Assembly (NCBI GenBank): GCA_023128965.1
Contig: JAGMCY010000065.1
Coordinates: 1-6,974 of the forward strand
Reading direction: 5' to 3'
Length of the DNA: 6,974 nucleotides
DNA from: Candidatus Aenigmatarchaeota archaeon
GTDB lineage: Archaea > Aenigmatarchaeota > Aenigmatarchaeia > QMZP01 > QMZT01
A program made the position numbers and the translations under genes. A model generated the notes under the pieces. That model saw nothing but the letters and a program-made list of their open reading frames with translations, had not been told where the DNA came from and searched no databases. Position 1 is the stretch's first letter. Each line of letters starts with the position of its first letter. This document shows, in pieces, positions 1-5,963 of this stretch.

Positions 1-2322
1 TGGTACACAAAAGACGGAACAACCCCGCCCGTTTTGACAGTGAATTACGACGATTCCCAGAACCCCAATGCCTCGCTCGGGACGAACCCCACGGCAGATT
101 ATTCGAATGGCGGGACATTCACTTTCGATTTGAGGTGTTCGGACAACGATGAGGTTGACACTCTCCAGCTCTGGGGTAACTGGAGCGGTGGCTGGTCGGC
201 GAAGGAGACAAACTCGAGCCCTGCCAACAACACTTTCTGGAACGTCACGGTGAGCGGCATCGCTGAAGGAAGCTGGAAATGGGGCGTCTACTGCAACGAC
301 ACTGCTGGTAACAACGACTGGAGCGACACGAACAGGACTTTCACGAGCAACCTGGGACCCAAACCAACCAACATTGCGGTGACGCCACAAAAGGCCAAGA
401 ACGCAACTACTGTAAACATATCCGCCACGGTCACAGACAGCGACGGGGTTTCAGTGGTCAGGGCGATGGTTGACTACCCGAACGGAACCTTCTGGCAGAA
501 CGTGACCATGACCAAAACAGGTGACGTATACTGGAATAACACTGTAACAGCAAATTTCGACATGCCGGACAGGTACAACGTGACAATCTGGACGAACGAC
601 AGCGGGGGCAGGGTGAACTCCACCGAAAAAACCTGGTTCGTCCCTTATTTGAACCTCAGCGATGAGCAGGAGATAACGATTAACGGGAGCTTCACGGACT
701 GGTCGGGCGTGACGGTCGTGACGGACAACGGGGCGGATGCAGCTGGCGGAGGAGCGGTTGATAACGAGTTGTTGCTCAGTGGCTTGAATAATGATGATGG
801 CAACATAACCATTTTCTCTTATAATTCTTCAAGCGGGCAGTATGAGGTTGTTTGGACGAATGACAGTACTGATATAACTTCTGGTTATCCTGGCGGTGAG
901 ATTGGTGATGTAACACACGATGGAGTTAATGATTTTGTCCTCAGCAGGAAGACGACTAGTAGTGGTACCAACTATCTGGAGGTCTGGAGCTATAACTCCT
1001 CATCCCAGGGGTGGTACAGGGTTGCGAGAGAGACTATCGGTACTGGCACTGAGCAAATGTATATCGGTGATATCGGTGACTTTGATAACGATACCAGGAA
1101 TGAGATTCTCATTGCGAATAGGTTTAGTAGTAGTATTGAGATTTGGGGCAATGACACCGTTAACGCCACGGGTTTCAGTCTGAACGCCACTGTCAGGGAT
1201 TGCGGCGCTGAGGATGTGCAGTATAATCCTGCCGGAGGGGATTTGAACAACAACGGCATTCCCGAGATTGTTTTTAAGTGTCGCACAGGGAGTGATATTT
1301 ACATTTACGAATGGAACGGGACTGGTTACGGGCTTAATGCGACTCTTGGTTCGCCTCTGAACAAGGCTGGTGATAATCCTATGGTTTGGGATGACGCTGA
1401 ATGCGGTGACGTCAACAGGGATAGTGTTGACGACTGTGTTTTCTGCGGCAATTCCGGCAGGAGTCATGTGCTTACCTATTCAGGCGGCAGTTATTCTATC
1501 GCTTTCAACTCCTCAGTGACTCCTGGTGCTGTGAATATGACACAGACCTGCAGTGTTGGTGATATCACGAATGACGGCTGGCCTGACTGGTTTGATGTCA
1601 GCGAGTCTGGTATTCGCGTGTTCTCTCACAACGGAACGGATTACGTGAACATCTGGAACAGCTCTTATTTAGGGGCTCCGGACCCCATAACTAGTTTCGT
1701 TGGCGATTCTGACAATGATGGTAAGGGCGAGTTCTTGATTAACAACTATAATACGGACAAGATAATGTTTTACGAGAACGATAGCGTGAACGCAACGAGC
1801 TTCAACAACACGTTCAACTGGAGCGATTCGGAAATTAGTTCTAACTTAATCATCGGTAACCTTAACCCGTACAACGATGACATGGGTGTGGACTGTAATG
1901 ACAGCGATGCTTCTATACATCCTGGGGCTCTTGATGTTTGTGGTGATGGGGTTGACCAGGATTGTGACGGTAATGATACTGTCTGTAACTGTGTTGATAA
2001 CGACAACGACACTTACTACGGATACGACAAAATTTACTGCCCGACCGGGAACGACTGCAACGACAATAATGCTTCCATAAACCCTGGAGCAGAAGAGATA
2101 TGTGGTGACGGGGTTGACAACAACTGCGATGGAACGATAGACGAGGGCTGCGAGGTTTGCGGTGATGGTTACTGCGCCGGCAGCGACCTTGGAGAGGACT
2201 GCTTCACATGCCCTGATGATTGCCTCTGTGTAGGGCTGACCTGTTCAAAGGCCTGTTGCGGTGACGGGACTTGCAATGGTCCATGGGAGAACGCTGACAA
2301 GTGTCCTGTTGATTGTTCCTGA
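1..2322 (+). CDS. Large secreted surface protein, 3' part: Ig-like domains, FG-GAP propeller, MopE-like repeats, Cys-rich tail
   Basis: The frame is open from base 1 (it begins W-Y-T-K-D-G), so the gene starts upstream; the TTG at 34 is simply an internal Leu codon. Two Ig/fibronectin-like beta domains cover about 1-357 and 358-646. An N-G-S-F-T-D-W-S stretch follows near 676. Next come seven repeats with Asp-rich turns (GDVTHDGVNDF, GDFDNDTRNE, GDLNNNGIPE, GDVNRDSVDD, GDITNDGWPD, GDSDNDGKGE; the first is degenerate), about 745-1882, matching FG-GAP/VCBS seven-bladed propellers that bind Ca2+. Two MopE-type repeats (DCND...NPGA..CGDGVD..CDG) lie at 1891-1986 and 2053-2151, and a Cys-rich CGDGxC...CPxDC tail at 2158-2319. 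About 39 N-x-S/T sequons suggest heavy N-glycosylation outside the cell. No C-terminal membrane segment is seen; the signal peptide must lie upstream. Adhesion or S-layer association is inference; the partner is unknown. Confidence 0.9.
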   Translation, partial: WYTKDGTTPPVLTVNYDDSQNPNASLGTNPTADYSNGGTFTFDLRCSDNDEVDTLQLWGNWSGGWSAKETNSSPANNTFWNVTVSGIAEGSWKWGVYCNDTAGNNDWSDTNRTFTSNLGPKPTNIAVTPQKAKNATTVNISATVTDSDGVSVVRAMVDYPNGTFWQNVTMTKTGDVYWNNTVTANFDMPDRYNVTIWTNDSGGRVNSTEKTWFVPYLNLSDEQEITINGSFTDWSGVTVVTDNGADAAGGGAVDNELLLSGLNNDDGNITIFSYNSSSGQYEVVWTNDSTDITSGYPGGEIGDVTHDGVNDFVLSRKTTSSGTNYLEVWSYNSSSQGWYRVARETIGTGTEQMYIGDIGDFDNDTRNEILIANRFSSSIEIWGNDTVNATGFSLNATVRDCGAEDVQYNPAGGDLNNNGIPEIVFKCRTGSDIYIYEWNGTGYGLNATLGSPLNKAGDNPMVWDDAECGDVNRDSVDDCVFCGNSGRSHVLTYSGGSYSIAFNSSVTPGAVNMTQTCSVGDITNDGWPDWFDVSESGIRVFSHNGTDYVNIWNSSYLGAPDPITSFVGDSDNDGKGEFLINNYNTDKIMFYENDSVNATSFNNTFNWSDSEISSNLIIGNLNPYNDDMGVDCNDSDASIHPGALDVCGDGVDQDCDGNDTVCNCVDNDNDTYYGYDKIYCPTGNDCNDNNASINPGAEEICGDGVDNNCDGTIDEGCEVCGDGYCAGSDLGEDCFTCPDDCLCVGLTCSKACCGDGTCNGPWENADKCPVDCS

Positions 2323-2368
2323 AGGAATTTTATTTTATAATTTGAATAAAGTAAAATACCCTTTTCTT
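2323..2368. terminator. Convergent AT-rich intergenic region, probable bidirectional termination
   Basis: The surface-protein gene (plus) and the signal peptidase gene (minus) end tail to tail, 46 bases apart. The plus strand carries T-rich runs at about 2328-2342 and 2361-2370, and the minus strand also has T-rich stretches. Archaeal termination often needs only such T tracts. I see no strong hairpin, so the assignment rests on composition and on the convergent arrangement. Confidence 0.4.
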
Positions 2369-2983
2369 TTATCCCATATCAGGTTCCTCTTCCTCAGTAT
2401 CTTCCAATAACATATGAAGGCGACTTGCAAACCGAAGTGACAATACTGCTTTACCATCAATATAGGAAACAGGCGTCCAGTAGTGACCGCAAGTTTCTAA
2501 ACGTGGCCCTTCGTACATCTTGTCGGGTTCAAAAAGCATATATTCGGGATTGGTAACCCAAAACACACGTCTGTCCTTTATGGCTAACGTAACTGTTTTA
2601 AGAAATTCTTCACTTATGCACCTGTCTCCGACATCTCTGAAGTGCGTTGAATTGTATTCATAGACCCTGTGTATTACAATCGATTGGCTTCCGGGTTTTT
2701 TTATGGCAACAACATCCCCTAAACCATAGGTTTCTGAAGGGACAACAACCACCAAGTCTCCTGTTCGGATCCCATACCTGAAAGGCAGGTCTTTGGGTTC
2801 TATGCCCTTGTTCTTCCAGAATGATTCGAAGGTGGACTGGTTCCCTTCAAAATGACCCATGCTGCCCGTACTAATCACAAACGACCTGACACCAACGATT
2901 GGAAAGATGTAGGGGAGCAGGAAGTATAGGACTATTATAAATGAAACGGCAAAAGCAACTTCCACTTTTTTAATTTTTTTCAT
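2369..2983 (-). CDS. Archaeal-type signal peptidase I (S26B family), membrane-anchored
   Basis: This 204-residue protein should cleave signal peptides from exported proteins at the outer face of the membrane. One membrane helix (about residues 8-31) is followed by the catalytic Ser box S-T-G-S-M (Ser41), then I-V-I-H-R-V (His105), the Ser-His pair of archaeal and ER signal peptidases rather than bacterial Ser-Lys. G-D at 119-120 aligns with the conserved acidic box. Between the Ser box and G-D-L-V-V-V (75-80) there is an insert of about 30 residues (F-E-S-F-W-K-N-K-G-I), much longer than in most archaeal homologues; I recall similar inserts in DPANN proteins. The tail is acidic. I chose ATG 2983 because the membrane helix follows at once and AAGGT lies upstream; ATG 3049 (overlapping the previous gene by 8 bases) or TTG 3076 would extend the N-terminus. 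It is the last gene of the probable operon, 58 bases after the DsbA-like gene. Confidence 0.85.
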   Translation of the reverse strand: MKKIKKVEVAFAVSFIIVLYFLLPYIFPIVGVRSFVISTGSMGHFEGNQSTFESFWKNKGIEPKDLPFRYGIRTGDLVVVVPSETYGLGDVVAIKKPGSQSIVIHRVYEYNSTHFRDVGDRCISEEFLKTVTLAIKDRRVFWVTNPEYMLFEPDKMYEGPRLETCGHYWTPVSYIDGKAVLSLRFASRLHMLLEDTEEEEPDMG

Positions 2984-3041
2984 ACCACTATTATGACCTT
3001 TCTGTTTAAAATAATTTAGGTAATTGACAAGAAAAAATTTG

Positions 3042-3665
3042 TTAAACATAACTGAATTTCGACAGAATATCCTCAAAATCTTCTAGCGAGACCGTCCCCC
3101 TGATCATCAGGCCGTTTATGAAGAAAGTAGGCGTCCCCGAAACATCTAGTCTCTTGCCCTCATCATAATCATTCTCTACTTGCGTACGATACTTATGTTG
3201 TCCAAGGCAGTTCAAAAAGGTATTCTCATCAAGCCCGAGTTCCTTCGCATATCTGACAAAAGCCGTATTTCCCTCTTGGCTCCACTCTTCTCCCCTTTCA
3301 AGAATAAGGGGAACGTAAGACCAAAATTTCCCCTGCTCATTCGCGCAGAGAGAAGCCTCTGCTGCACTATGTGTTCCTTCTTTTAGAGGGAATTGTTTGT
3401 AGACAAGTCTCACCTTTCCGATGTCTATGTATTCTGATTTCAATTGAGAATATATCTCGTCAAAGAACTGTTTTGTGTAACCACACTGGTAATCGCCAAA
3501 CACAACGAAAGTAACAGGGGCGTCACTTCGACCGAGGGTTGGATCGGATTCTGAGATTTGAACAAAATTGCCTGAGCCGAACCTGCCTGCGAATACGAAA
3601 AACAGAATGGCAACCAATATCAGCAACGTCAGCAAACCATACGACATCTTAGATTTAAATTTCAT
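3042..3665 (-). CDS. Membrane-tethered DsbA-like thioredoxin-fold protein with CGYT active site
   Basis: This 207-residue protein has an N-terminal membrane helix or signal anchor (about 8-27) and then a DsbA/thioredoxin_4 domain outside the cell. Visible family marks are the F-G-D-Y-Q-C-G-Y-T active-site turn (Cys61), the A-A-E-A-S-L-C-A-N-E-Q-G-K-F-W helix (101-115), A-K-E-L-G-L-D (140-146) and the cis-Pro loop V-S-G-T-P-T-F-F-I-N-G (175-185). The usual site is CPYC. Here the resolving cysteine is Thr64 (codon ACA, read from 3476-3474), two base changes away from Cys. Cys107 and Cys153 sit where many homologues also have Cys. A one-cysteine site suggests isomerase, monothiol or mixed-disulfide trapping chemistry rather than simple oxidation; this is inference. 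The start has a strong Shine-Dalgarno site overlapping the end of the WD40 gene, which supports co-transcription. Confidence 0.85.
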   Translation of the reverse strand: MKFKSKMSYGLLTLLILVAILFFVFAGRFGSGNFVQISESDPTLGRSDAPVTFVVFGDYQCGYTKQFFDEIYSQLKSEYIDIGKVRLVYKQFPLKEGTHSAAEASLCANEQGKFWSYVPLILERGEEWSQEGNTAFVRYAKELGLDENTFLNCLGQHKYRTQVENDYDEGKRLDVSGTPTFFINGLMIRGTVSLEDFEDILSKFSYV

Positions 3666-3670
3666 TTAAC

Positions 3671-3680
3671 TCACCCCTCA
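3671..3680 (-). promoter_or_regulatory. Shine-Dalgarno site of the DsbA-like gene, overlapping the upstream stop codon
   Basis: On the minus strand GGGGTGA (3677-3671) lies 5 bases before ATG 3665 and directly follows the TGA stop (3680-3678) of the WD40 gene. This matches the archaeal anti-SD and fixes the start. The 12-base gap implies translational coupling within one operon. Confidence 0.8.
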
Positions 3681-5102
3681 CGTTACCGTCGGTGCGACCA
3701 AGTACACAATAACGGCTATAAACAATGCGATAACGGATGTTAAGTAACGGATTCTCCTCTTATGTTTTTTTGTTGCCCAATACGCCAAACTCGGAAGCAA
3801 CAAAAACCAAATGGGTAGGAACGCCCCCTTCCTGACAAGCACATCGAAGTAGTAAATTGCCTGAAGACCGTATACGTAAGAAGGAAAGACTGAACGGGCG
3901 TTCAGCAAACCTAAGACAAAAATTATGATGGACGCAACCCCCAGTATTTTCAGCGCATCCTCGATCTTCACAAAGGAGGTAAGGAAGTTTTTAACCCCAC
4001 TCTTAGTTAATCTTCCGTATTCCTTCTTAACACTGACGTAAGTTTCGAGCGTAACGACAATAACTAAAAATAATGCGAAAAACACGACAACTGGAAGGAC
4101 AGGATTGAATTCTGAAGATCCCAGCTCCCTTTCAGGGGATTGAGGCATAGCCTCTGCAAAGCTGCCCAACTCCATAACAAGGTTCCTGTAATTCTTGTCA
4201 TATACCACAACCCCCCCTTCACGAACACCTGCATAGAGGTAATTGTTGTCAACCTCCAGTTCTTGTGGCGAGTATTCCATATGCAAAACAGATCCGGCCG
4301 GCTCCCCATCCATTGTCCATATCTTCACGCTCTTTTCCATATAACGCGAACTGAAGATGTATTGTCCATCAGTTACTAGTGCTCCAACATCACCGGTATG
4401 CGCCTCTACCTCCTTGACCAGCGAATCCGTATTCAGATCCCATATCCTTATCTTTCCGTTAACGTGACCCGTGTAAACTTTGTTACCGTGAACGACCATT
4501 TTCCAGACAACATAGCCTTCATTTCTTGCAGTTCGCCATTCAGTATGAGTCGTCAAGTTCTTGACCAAGACCATTGTATGCTTATCCCAGACCTTGACAG
4601 ACCCGTCCCCTGAAGCGGAATATAGATAGCGACCATCCAGAACTAACGCATTGACGGGAAGCTTGTGTTCCTCAATTACCTTGACGAGGGACCAGTCCTG
4701 CGTATCCCAAATGCGAATTACGTTGTCGTGTGAACCGGCATATAGGAATTTTGAATCTTCATCAATAGCAATCGAGGATACCATAGACGCAGGCGATGCG
4801 TTAATCTCTTCCAAAATCTGACCATCTAAGTCCAGCACGAGCACCCTACCGTCCTCAGAACCAACATAAAAGTTAGTTCCGTCCATCTCAAAGCTCCACA
4901 ATTTGATGTTCGTCAGAAATCTTTCAATAAGGGAACCTGAAGATTTGTTCCACACTTCAAGCGTCCCGTCTTTGTGAGCGACATAGAGAAGCTCCCCATC
5001 CGACTTTAGAGAGGCGGGAAACCCTAAAACAGGGAGTGCTAGAACTGCAAAAAACACTACAAACGATAAAAGAAACTTTCTGAGGTTGGAATTTTTTATC
5101 AT
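3678..5102 (-). CDS. Exported WD40-repeat propeller protein with four C-terminal membrane helices
   Basis: This 474-residue protein begins with a signal peptide or signal anchor (residues 8-28). Seven WD40-like repeats follow (about 31-312), each ending in a signature such as G-T-L-E-V-W, N-V-I-R-I-W-D, G-S-V-K-V-W-D, G-K-I-R-I-W-D or K-S-V-K-I-W, enough for one closed seven-bladed propeller. Four hydrophobic helices come after it, at about 334-357, 384-402, 426-443 and 452-472. Basic loops (K-K-E-Y-G-R-L-T-K after helix 1; K-K-H-K-R-R-I-R after helix 3) put those loops in the cytoplasm and the propeller outside. Propellers usually act as protein-binding platforms, so it may scaffold the DsbA-like protein and signal peptidase encoded next in the operon; that is inference. 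I do not recognise a named family. ATG 5102 is supported by a TATA box placed for a leaderless mRNA. Confidence 0.85.
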   Translation of the reverse strand: MIKNSNLRKFLLSFVVFFAVLALPVLGFPASLKSDGELLYVAHKDGTLEVWNKSSGSLIERFLTNIKLWSFEMDGTNFYVGSEDGRVLVLDLDGQILEEINASPASMVSSIAIDEDSKFLYAGSHDNVIRIWDTQDWSLVKVIEEHKLPVNALVLDGRYLYSASGDGSVKVWDKHTMVLVKNLTTHTEWRTARNEGYVVWKMVVHGNKVYTGHVNGKIRIWDLNTDSLVKEVEAHTGDVGALVTDGQYIFSSRYMEKSVKIWTMDGEPAGSVLHMEYSPQELEVDNNYLYAGVREGGVVVYDKNYRNLVMELGSFAEAMPQSPERELGSSEFNPVLPVVVFFALFLVIVVTLETYVSVKKEYGRLTKSGVKNFLTSFVKIEDALKILGVASIIIFVLGLLNARSVFPSYVYGLQAIYYFDVLVRKGAFLPIWFLLLPSLAYWATKKHKRRIRYLTSVIALFIAVIVYLVAPTVT

Positions 5103-5160
5103 AAGTTTTTGTAATCTTCGGTATATTTAAAACTTTACGTGACCGGAATTTTTTATCATA
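5073..5160 (-). repeat. Two-copy direct repeat, period 57 bp, spanning the WD40 gene start
   Basis: TATGATAAAAAATTCC occurs at 5160-5145 and again at 5103-5088 (minus strand), where it forms the start of the WD40 gene. A second shared block, AAAGTTT, follows each copy at the same distance (5136-5130 and 5079-5073). The period is 57, a multiple of three. The upstream copy therefore makes a 10-codon in-frame ORF, M-I-K-N-S-G-H-V-K-F, that stops inside the TATA box. It looks like an old local duplication. Confidence 0.7.
5122..5132 (-). promoter_or_regulatory. TATA box of the WD40-DsbA-signal peptidase operon
   Basis: TTTTAAATATA on the minus strand is centred about 26 bases before ATG 5102. 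Transcription should therefore start at or next to the A of the start codon, giving a leaderless mRNA. A purine-rich GTAAAG just upstream may serve as BRE. Confidence 0.6.
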
Positions 5161-5255
5161 GGTTATTTTTACAATCCAACCTTGAAGACGTTTAAACATT
5201 TTTAAAAGTGTATATTTGAAAAGGTTTAAATTAAGTTAAATAAATTTTTTTAATA

Positions 5256-5274
5256 AACAATTTTAAAAATTGTT
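5256..5274. repeat. 19-bp palindrome in the divergent promoter region
   Basis: AACAATTTT-A-AAAATTGTT is a perfect 9-bp inverted repeat with a one-base centre. It lies between the divergent promoters of the WD40 operon and the small Cys-rich gene, so it could be an operator for a dimeric regulator. The 241-bp region 5103-5343 is very AT-rich, and chance palindromes are more likely there. Confidence 0.4.
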
Positions 5275-5306
5275 AAAACACCCGAAAATTCTTAGTTATT
5301 CTAAAC

Positions 5307-5314
5307 TATATTTT
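5307..5314 (+). promoter_or_regulatory. TATA box of the small Cys-rich secreted protein gene
   Basis: TATATTTT is centred about 33 bases before ATG 5344. The expected start site is near 5337, leaving a leader of about 7 bases that includes AAAGGA (5335-5340). A second AT-rich box, TTTAAAAG (5331-5338), would instead fit a leaderless start at ATG 5359. Confidence 0.45.
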
Positions 5315-5343
5315 CCACCATAAAAATTCATTTAAAAGGAAGA

Positions 5344-5670
5344 ATGTTATTAAACTTTATGAGAGCGAGAATTTTGTTTCTGGCTAGTATCTTAGTGGCT
5401 TTATCAGGAATGCTAGTGGTACCAGGGATGGCGGAAGTGAAGAAAGCGAGTGCGTGTCCGGACAATGTCGTATGTGTCATACCTCCATCAGGATCACACG
5501 GCTTTCCTCAGCAGGCCGACATACGAAGGGTTTGCACGTATGACTGCGATTACTGCTGTGAATACTGGTGTTGGAACGTAGCGGATGCTGAGTTCGCAGT
5601 GGGGTCCAACCAGTGCTATTGTACAGTGGCTGGACAGCATTCGAAATGTGGGTCGGAGCCCCAGCCGTAA
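5344..5670 (+). CDS. Small secreted protein with ten cysteines, family not recognised
   Basis: This 108-residue protein has a clear signal peptide (hydrophobic core about 9-27, cleavage likely after P-G-M-A at 30). The mature part has about 78 residues with ten cysteines, at 38, 44, 64, 68, 71, 72, 76, 91, 93 and 102. The core is C-x3-C-x2-CC-x3-C-x14-C-x-C. No membrane helix remains after cleavage, so it should be released or surface-bound and held by disulfides. The CxxxC plus CxC spacing recalls cysteine-stabilised alpha-beta peptides (defensin/toxin folds), but I cannot assign it to a family. It is divergent from the operon that encodes a DsbA-like thiol protein and a signal peptidase, which could process it. 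ATG 5344 follows AAAGGA; the in-frame ATG 5359 (M-R-A-R-I-L) gives an equally good signal peptide. Confidence 0.8.
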   Translation: MLLNFMRARILFLASILVALSGMLVVPGMAEVKKASACPDNVVCVIPPSGSHGFPQQADIRRVCTYDCDYCCEYWCWNVADAEFAVGSNQCYCTVAGQHSKCGSEPQP

Positions 5671-5686
5671 GCTAGCAGGAAACTAA

Positions 5687-5735
5687 AGGTAATCTGCATT
5701 GCGCAGAAAAAACCTCTTTTTCTTTTTATTTTTTA
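5687..5735 (+). terminator. Hairpin plus T-tract terminator after the small Cys-rich gene
   Basis: An inner stem TCTGC/GCAGA (5693-5697 with 5703-5707) sits inside an outer AGGT/ACCT pair (5687-5690 with 5712-5715). A T-rich run (5716-5734) follows directly, and T tracts are the main archaeal termination signal. Confidence 0.65.
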
Positions 5736-5767
5736 TGATTTGAGCGGGAAGTGTGAAGATAAACACC

Positions 5768-5799
5768 AAAAGTATTTATATTTTTGTTATTCAATATTC
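5768..5799 (+). promoter_or_regulatory. Promoter of the rpl11 remnant; left copy of a direct repeat
   Basis: AAAAGTATTTATAT contains a TATA box (5774-5781) centred about 27 bases before ATG 5805, as expected for a leaderless transcript. It is followed by TTCAATATTC (5790-5799). The same layout, AAAAG-Y-ATTTATAT then TTCAATATTC, occurs at 6944-6974. Confidence 0.6.
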
Positions 5800-5804
5800 A
5801 GATT

Positions 5805-5891
5805 ATGCCGAAGGAAAGGATAGAGGTCATGGTTGAAGGCGGGAAGGCGAGCGCTTCGCCTGACTTTCCCGGTTATTTCTTTGGGAACTGA
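5805..5891 (+). pseudogene. rpl11: 5' remnant of ribosomal protein uL11 gene (28 codons)
   Basis: ATG 5805 opens a 28-codon frame whose first 17 residues, M-P-K-E-R-I-E-V-M-V-E-G-G-K-A-S-A, match what I know of archaeal uL11 N-termini (pattern ExVEVLVEGGKAxxGPPLGP). Similarity ends exactly at codon 17 (5855). The universal GPPLGPALGPLG loop is missing, replaced by S-P-D-F-P-G-Y-F-F-G-N and a stop. Full uL11 has about 140-170 residues, so this is a truncated copy, not a working ribosomal protein. It keeps its own promoter and might still be expressed as a short peptide. The identification is from memory of the family, not from a search. Confidence 0.6.
5840..5871 (+). other. Strong bulged hairpin at the break point of the rpl11 remnant
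   Basis: CGGGAA (5840-5845) pairs with TTCCCG (5866-5871) and GGCGA (5846-5850) with TCGCC (5856-5860). The loop is GCGCT and the bulge TGACT (5861-5865), giving 11 GC-rich pairs in an otherwise AT-rich intergenic region. The left arm is uL11-like coding sequence; the right arm begins where that similarity stops. Confidence 0.6.
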
Positions 5892-5908
5892 ACAGATTGA
5901 ACAAGTTT

Positions 5909-5928
5909 TTGTCTAAATAAATAGACAA
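5909..5928. promoter_or_regulatory. Operator-like inverted repeat upstream of the wHTH-MNT gene
   Basis: TTGTCTA (5909-5915) and TAGACAA (5922-5928) are perfect 7-bp arms separated by AATAAA, just upstream of the TATA box at 5934-5941. This is a natural site for a dimeric winged-HTH repressor, and the next gene encodes a winged HTH, so autoregulation is likely. Confidence 0.6.
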
Positions 5929-5933
5929 TAATG

Positions 5934-5941
5934 TTTAAATA
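5934..5941 (+). promoter_or_regulatory. TATA box of the wHTH-MNT/HEPN operon
   Basis: TTTAAATA is centred about 35 bases before ATG 5973, predicting transcription from near 5964 and a leader of about 9 bases. It lies between the inverted repeat at 5909-5928 and the half-site at 5964-5970. Confidence 0.55.
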
Positions 5942-5963
5942 CTTATACACATATATAATAAAT

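Noticed and set aside
34..45. TTG at 34 as the start of the surface-protein gene
   Set aside because: The frame is open from base 1, there is no ribosome site or signal peptide after it, and the residues before it read as normal domain sequence; the real start lies outside the window.
990..1467. Long antisense and out-of-frame ORFs inside the propeller region
   Set aside because: They overlap a strongly supported domain-bearing frame, resemble no family, and follow from the repeated Asp/Asn codons.
2984..3076. N-terminal extension of the signal peptidase from TTG 3076 or ATG 3049
   Set aside because: The extra residues come from an AT-rich intergenic-like stretch, no ribosome site precedes them, and ATG 2983 places the membrane anchor at the N-terminus as is usual. 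ATG 3049 cannot be fully excluded.
4957..5199. 80-codon minus-strand ORF beginning M-F-K-R-L-Q upstream of the WD40 gene
   Set aside because: It runs across the WD40 start in another frame, and its internal Y-D-K-K-F repeat is only the reading of the 57-bp duplication in that frame.
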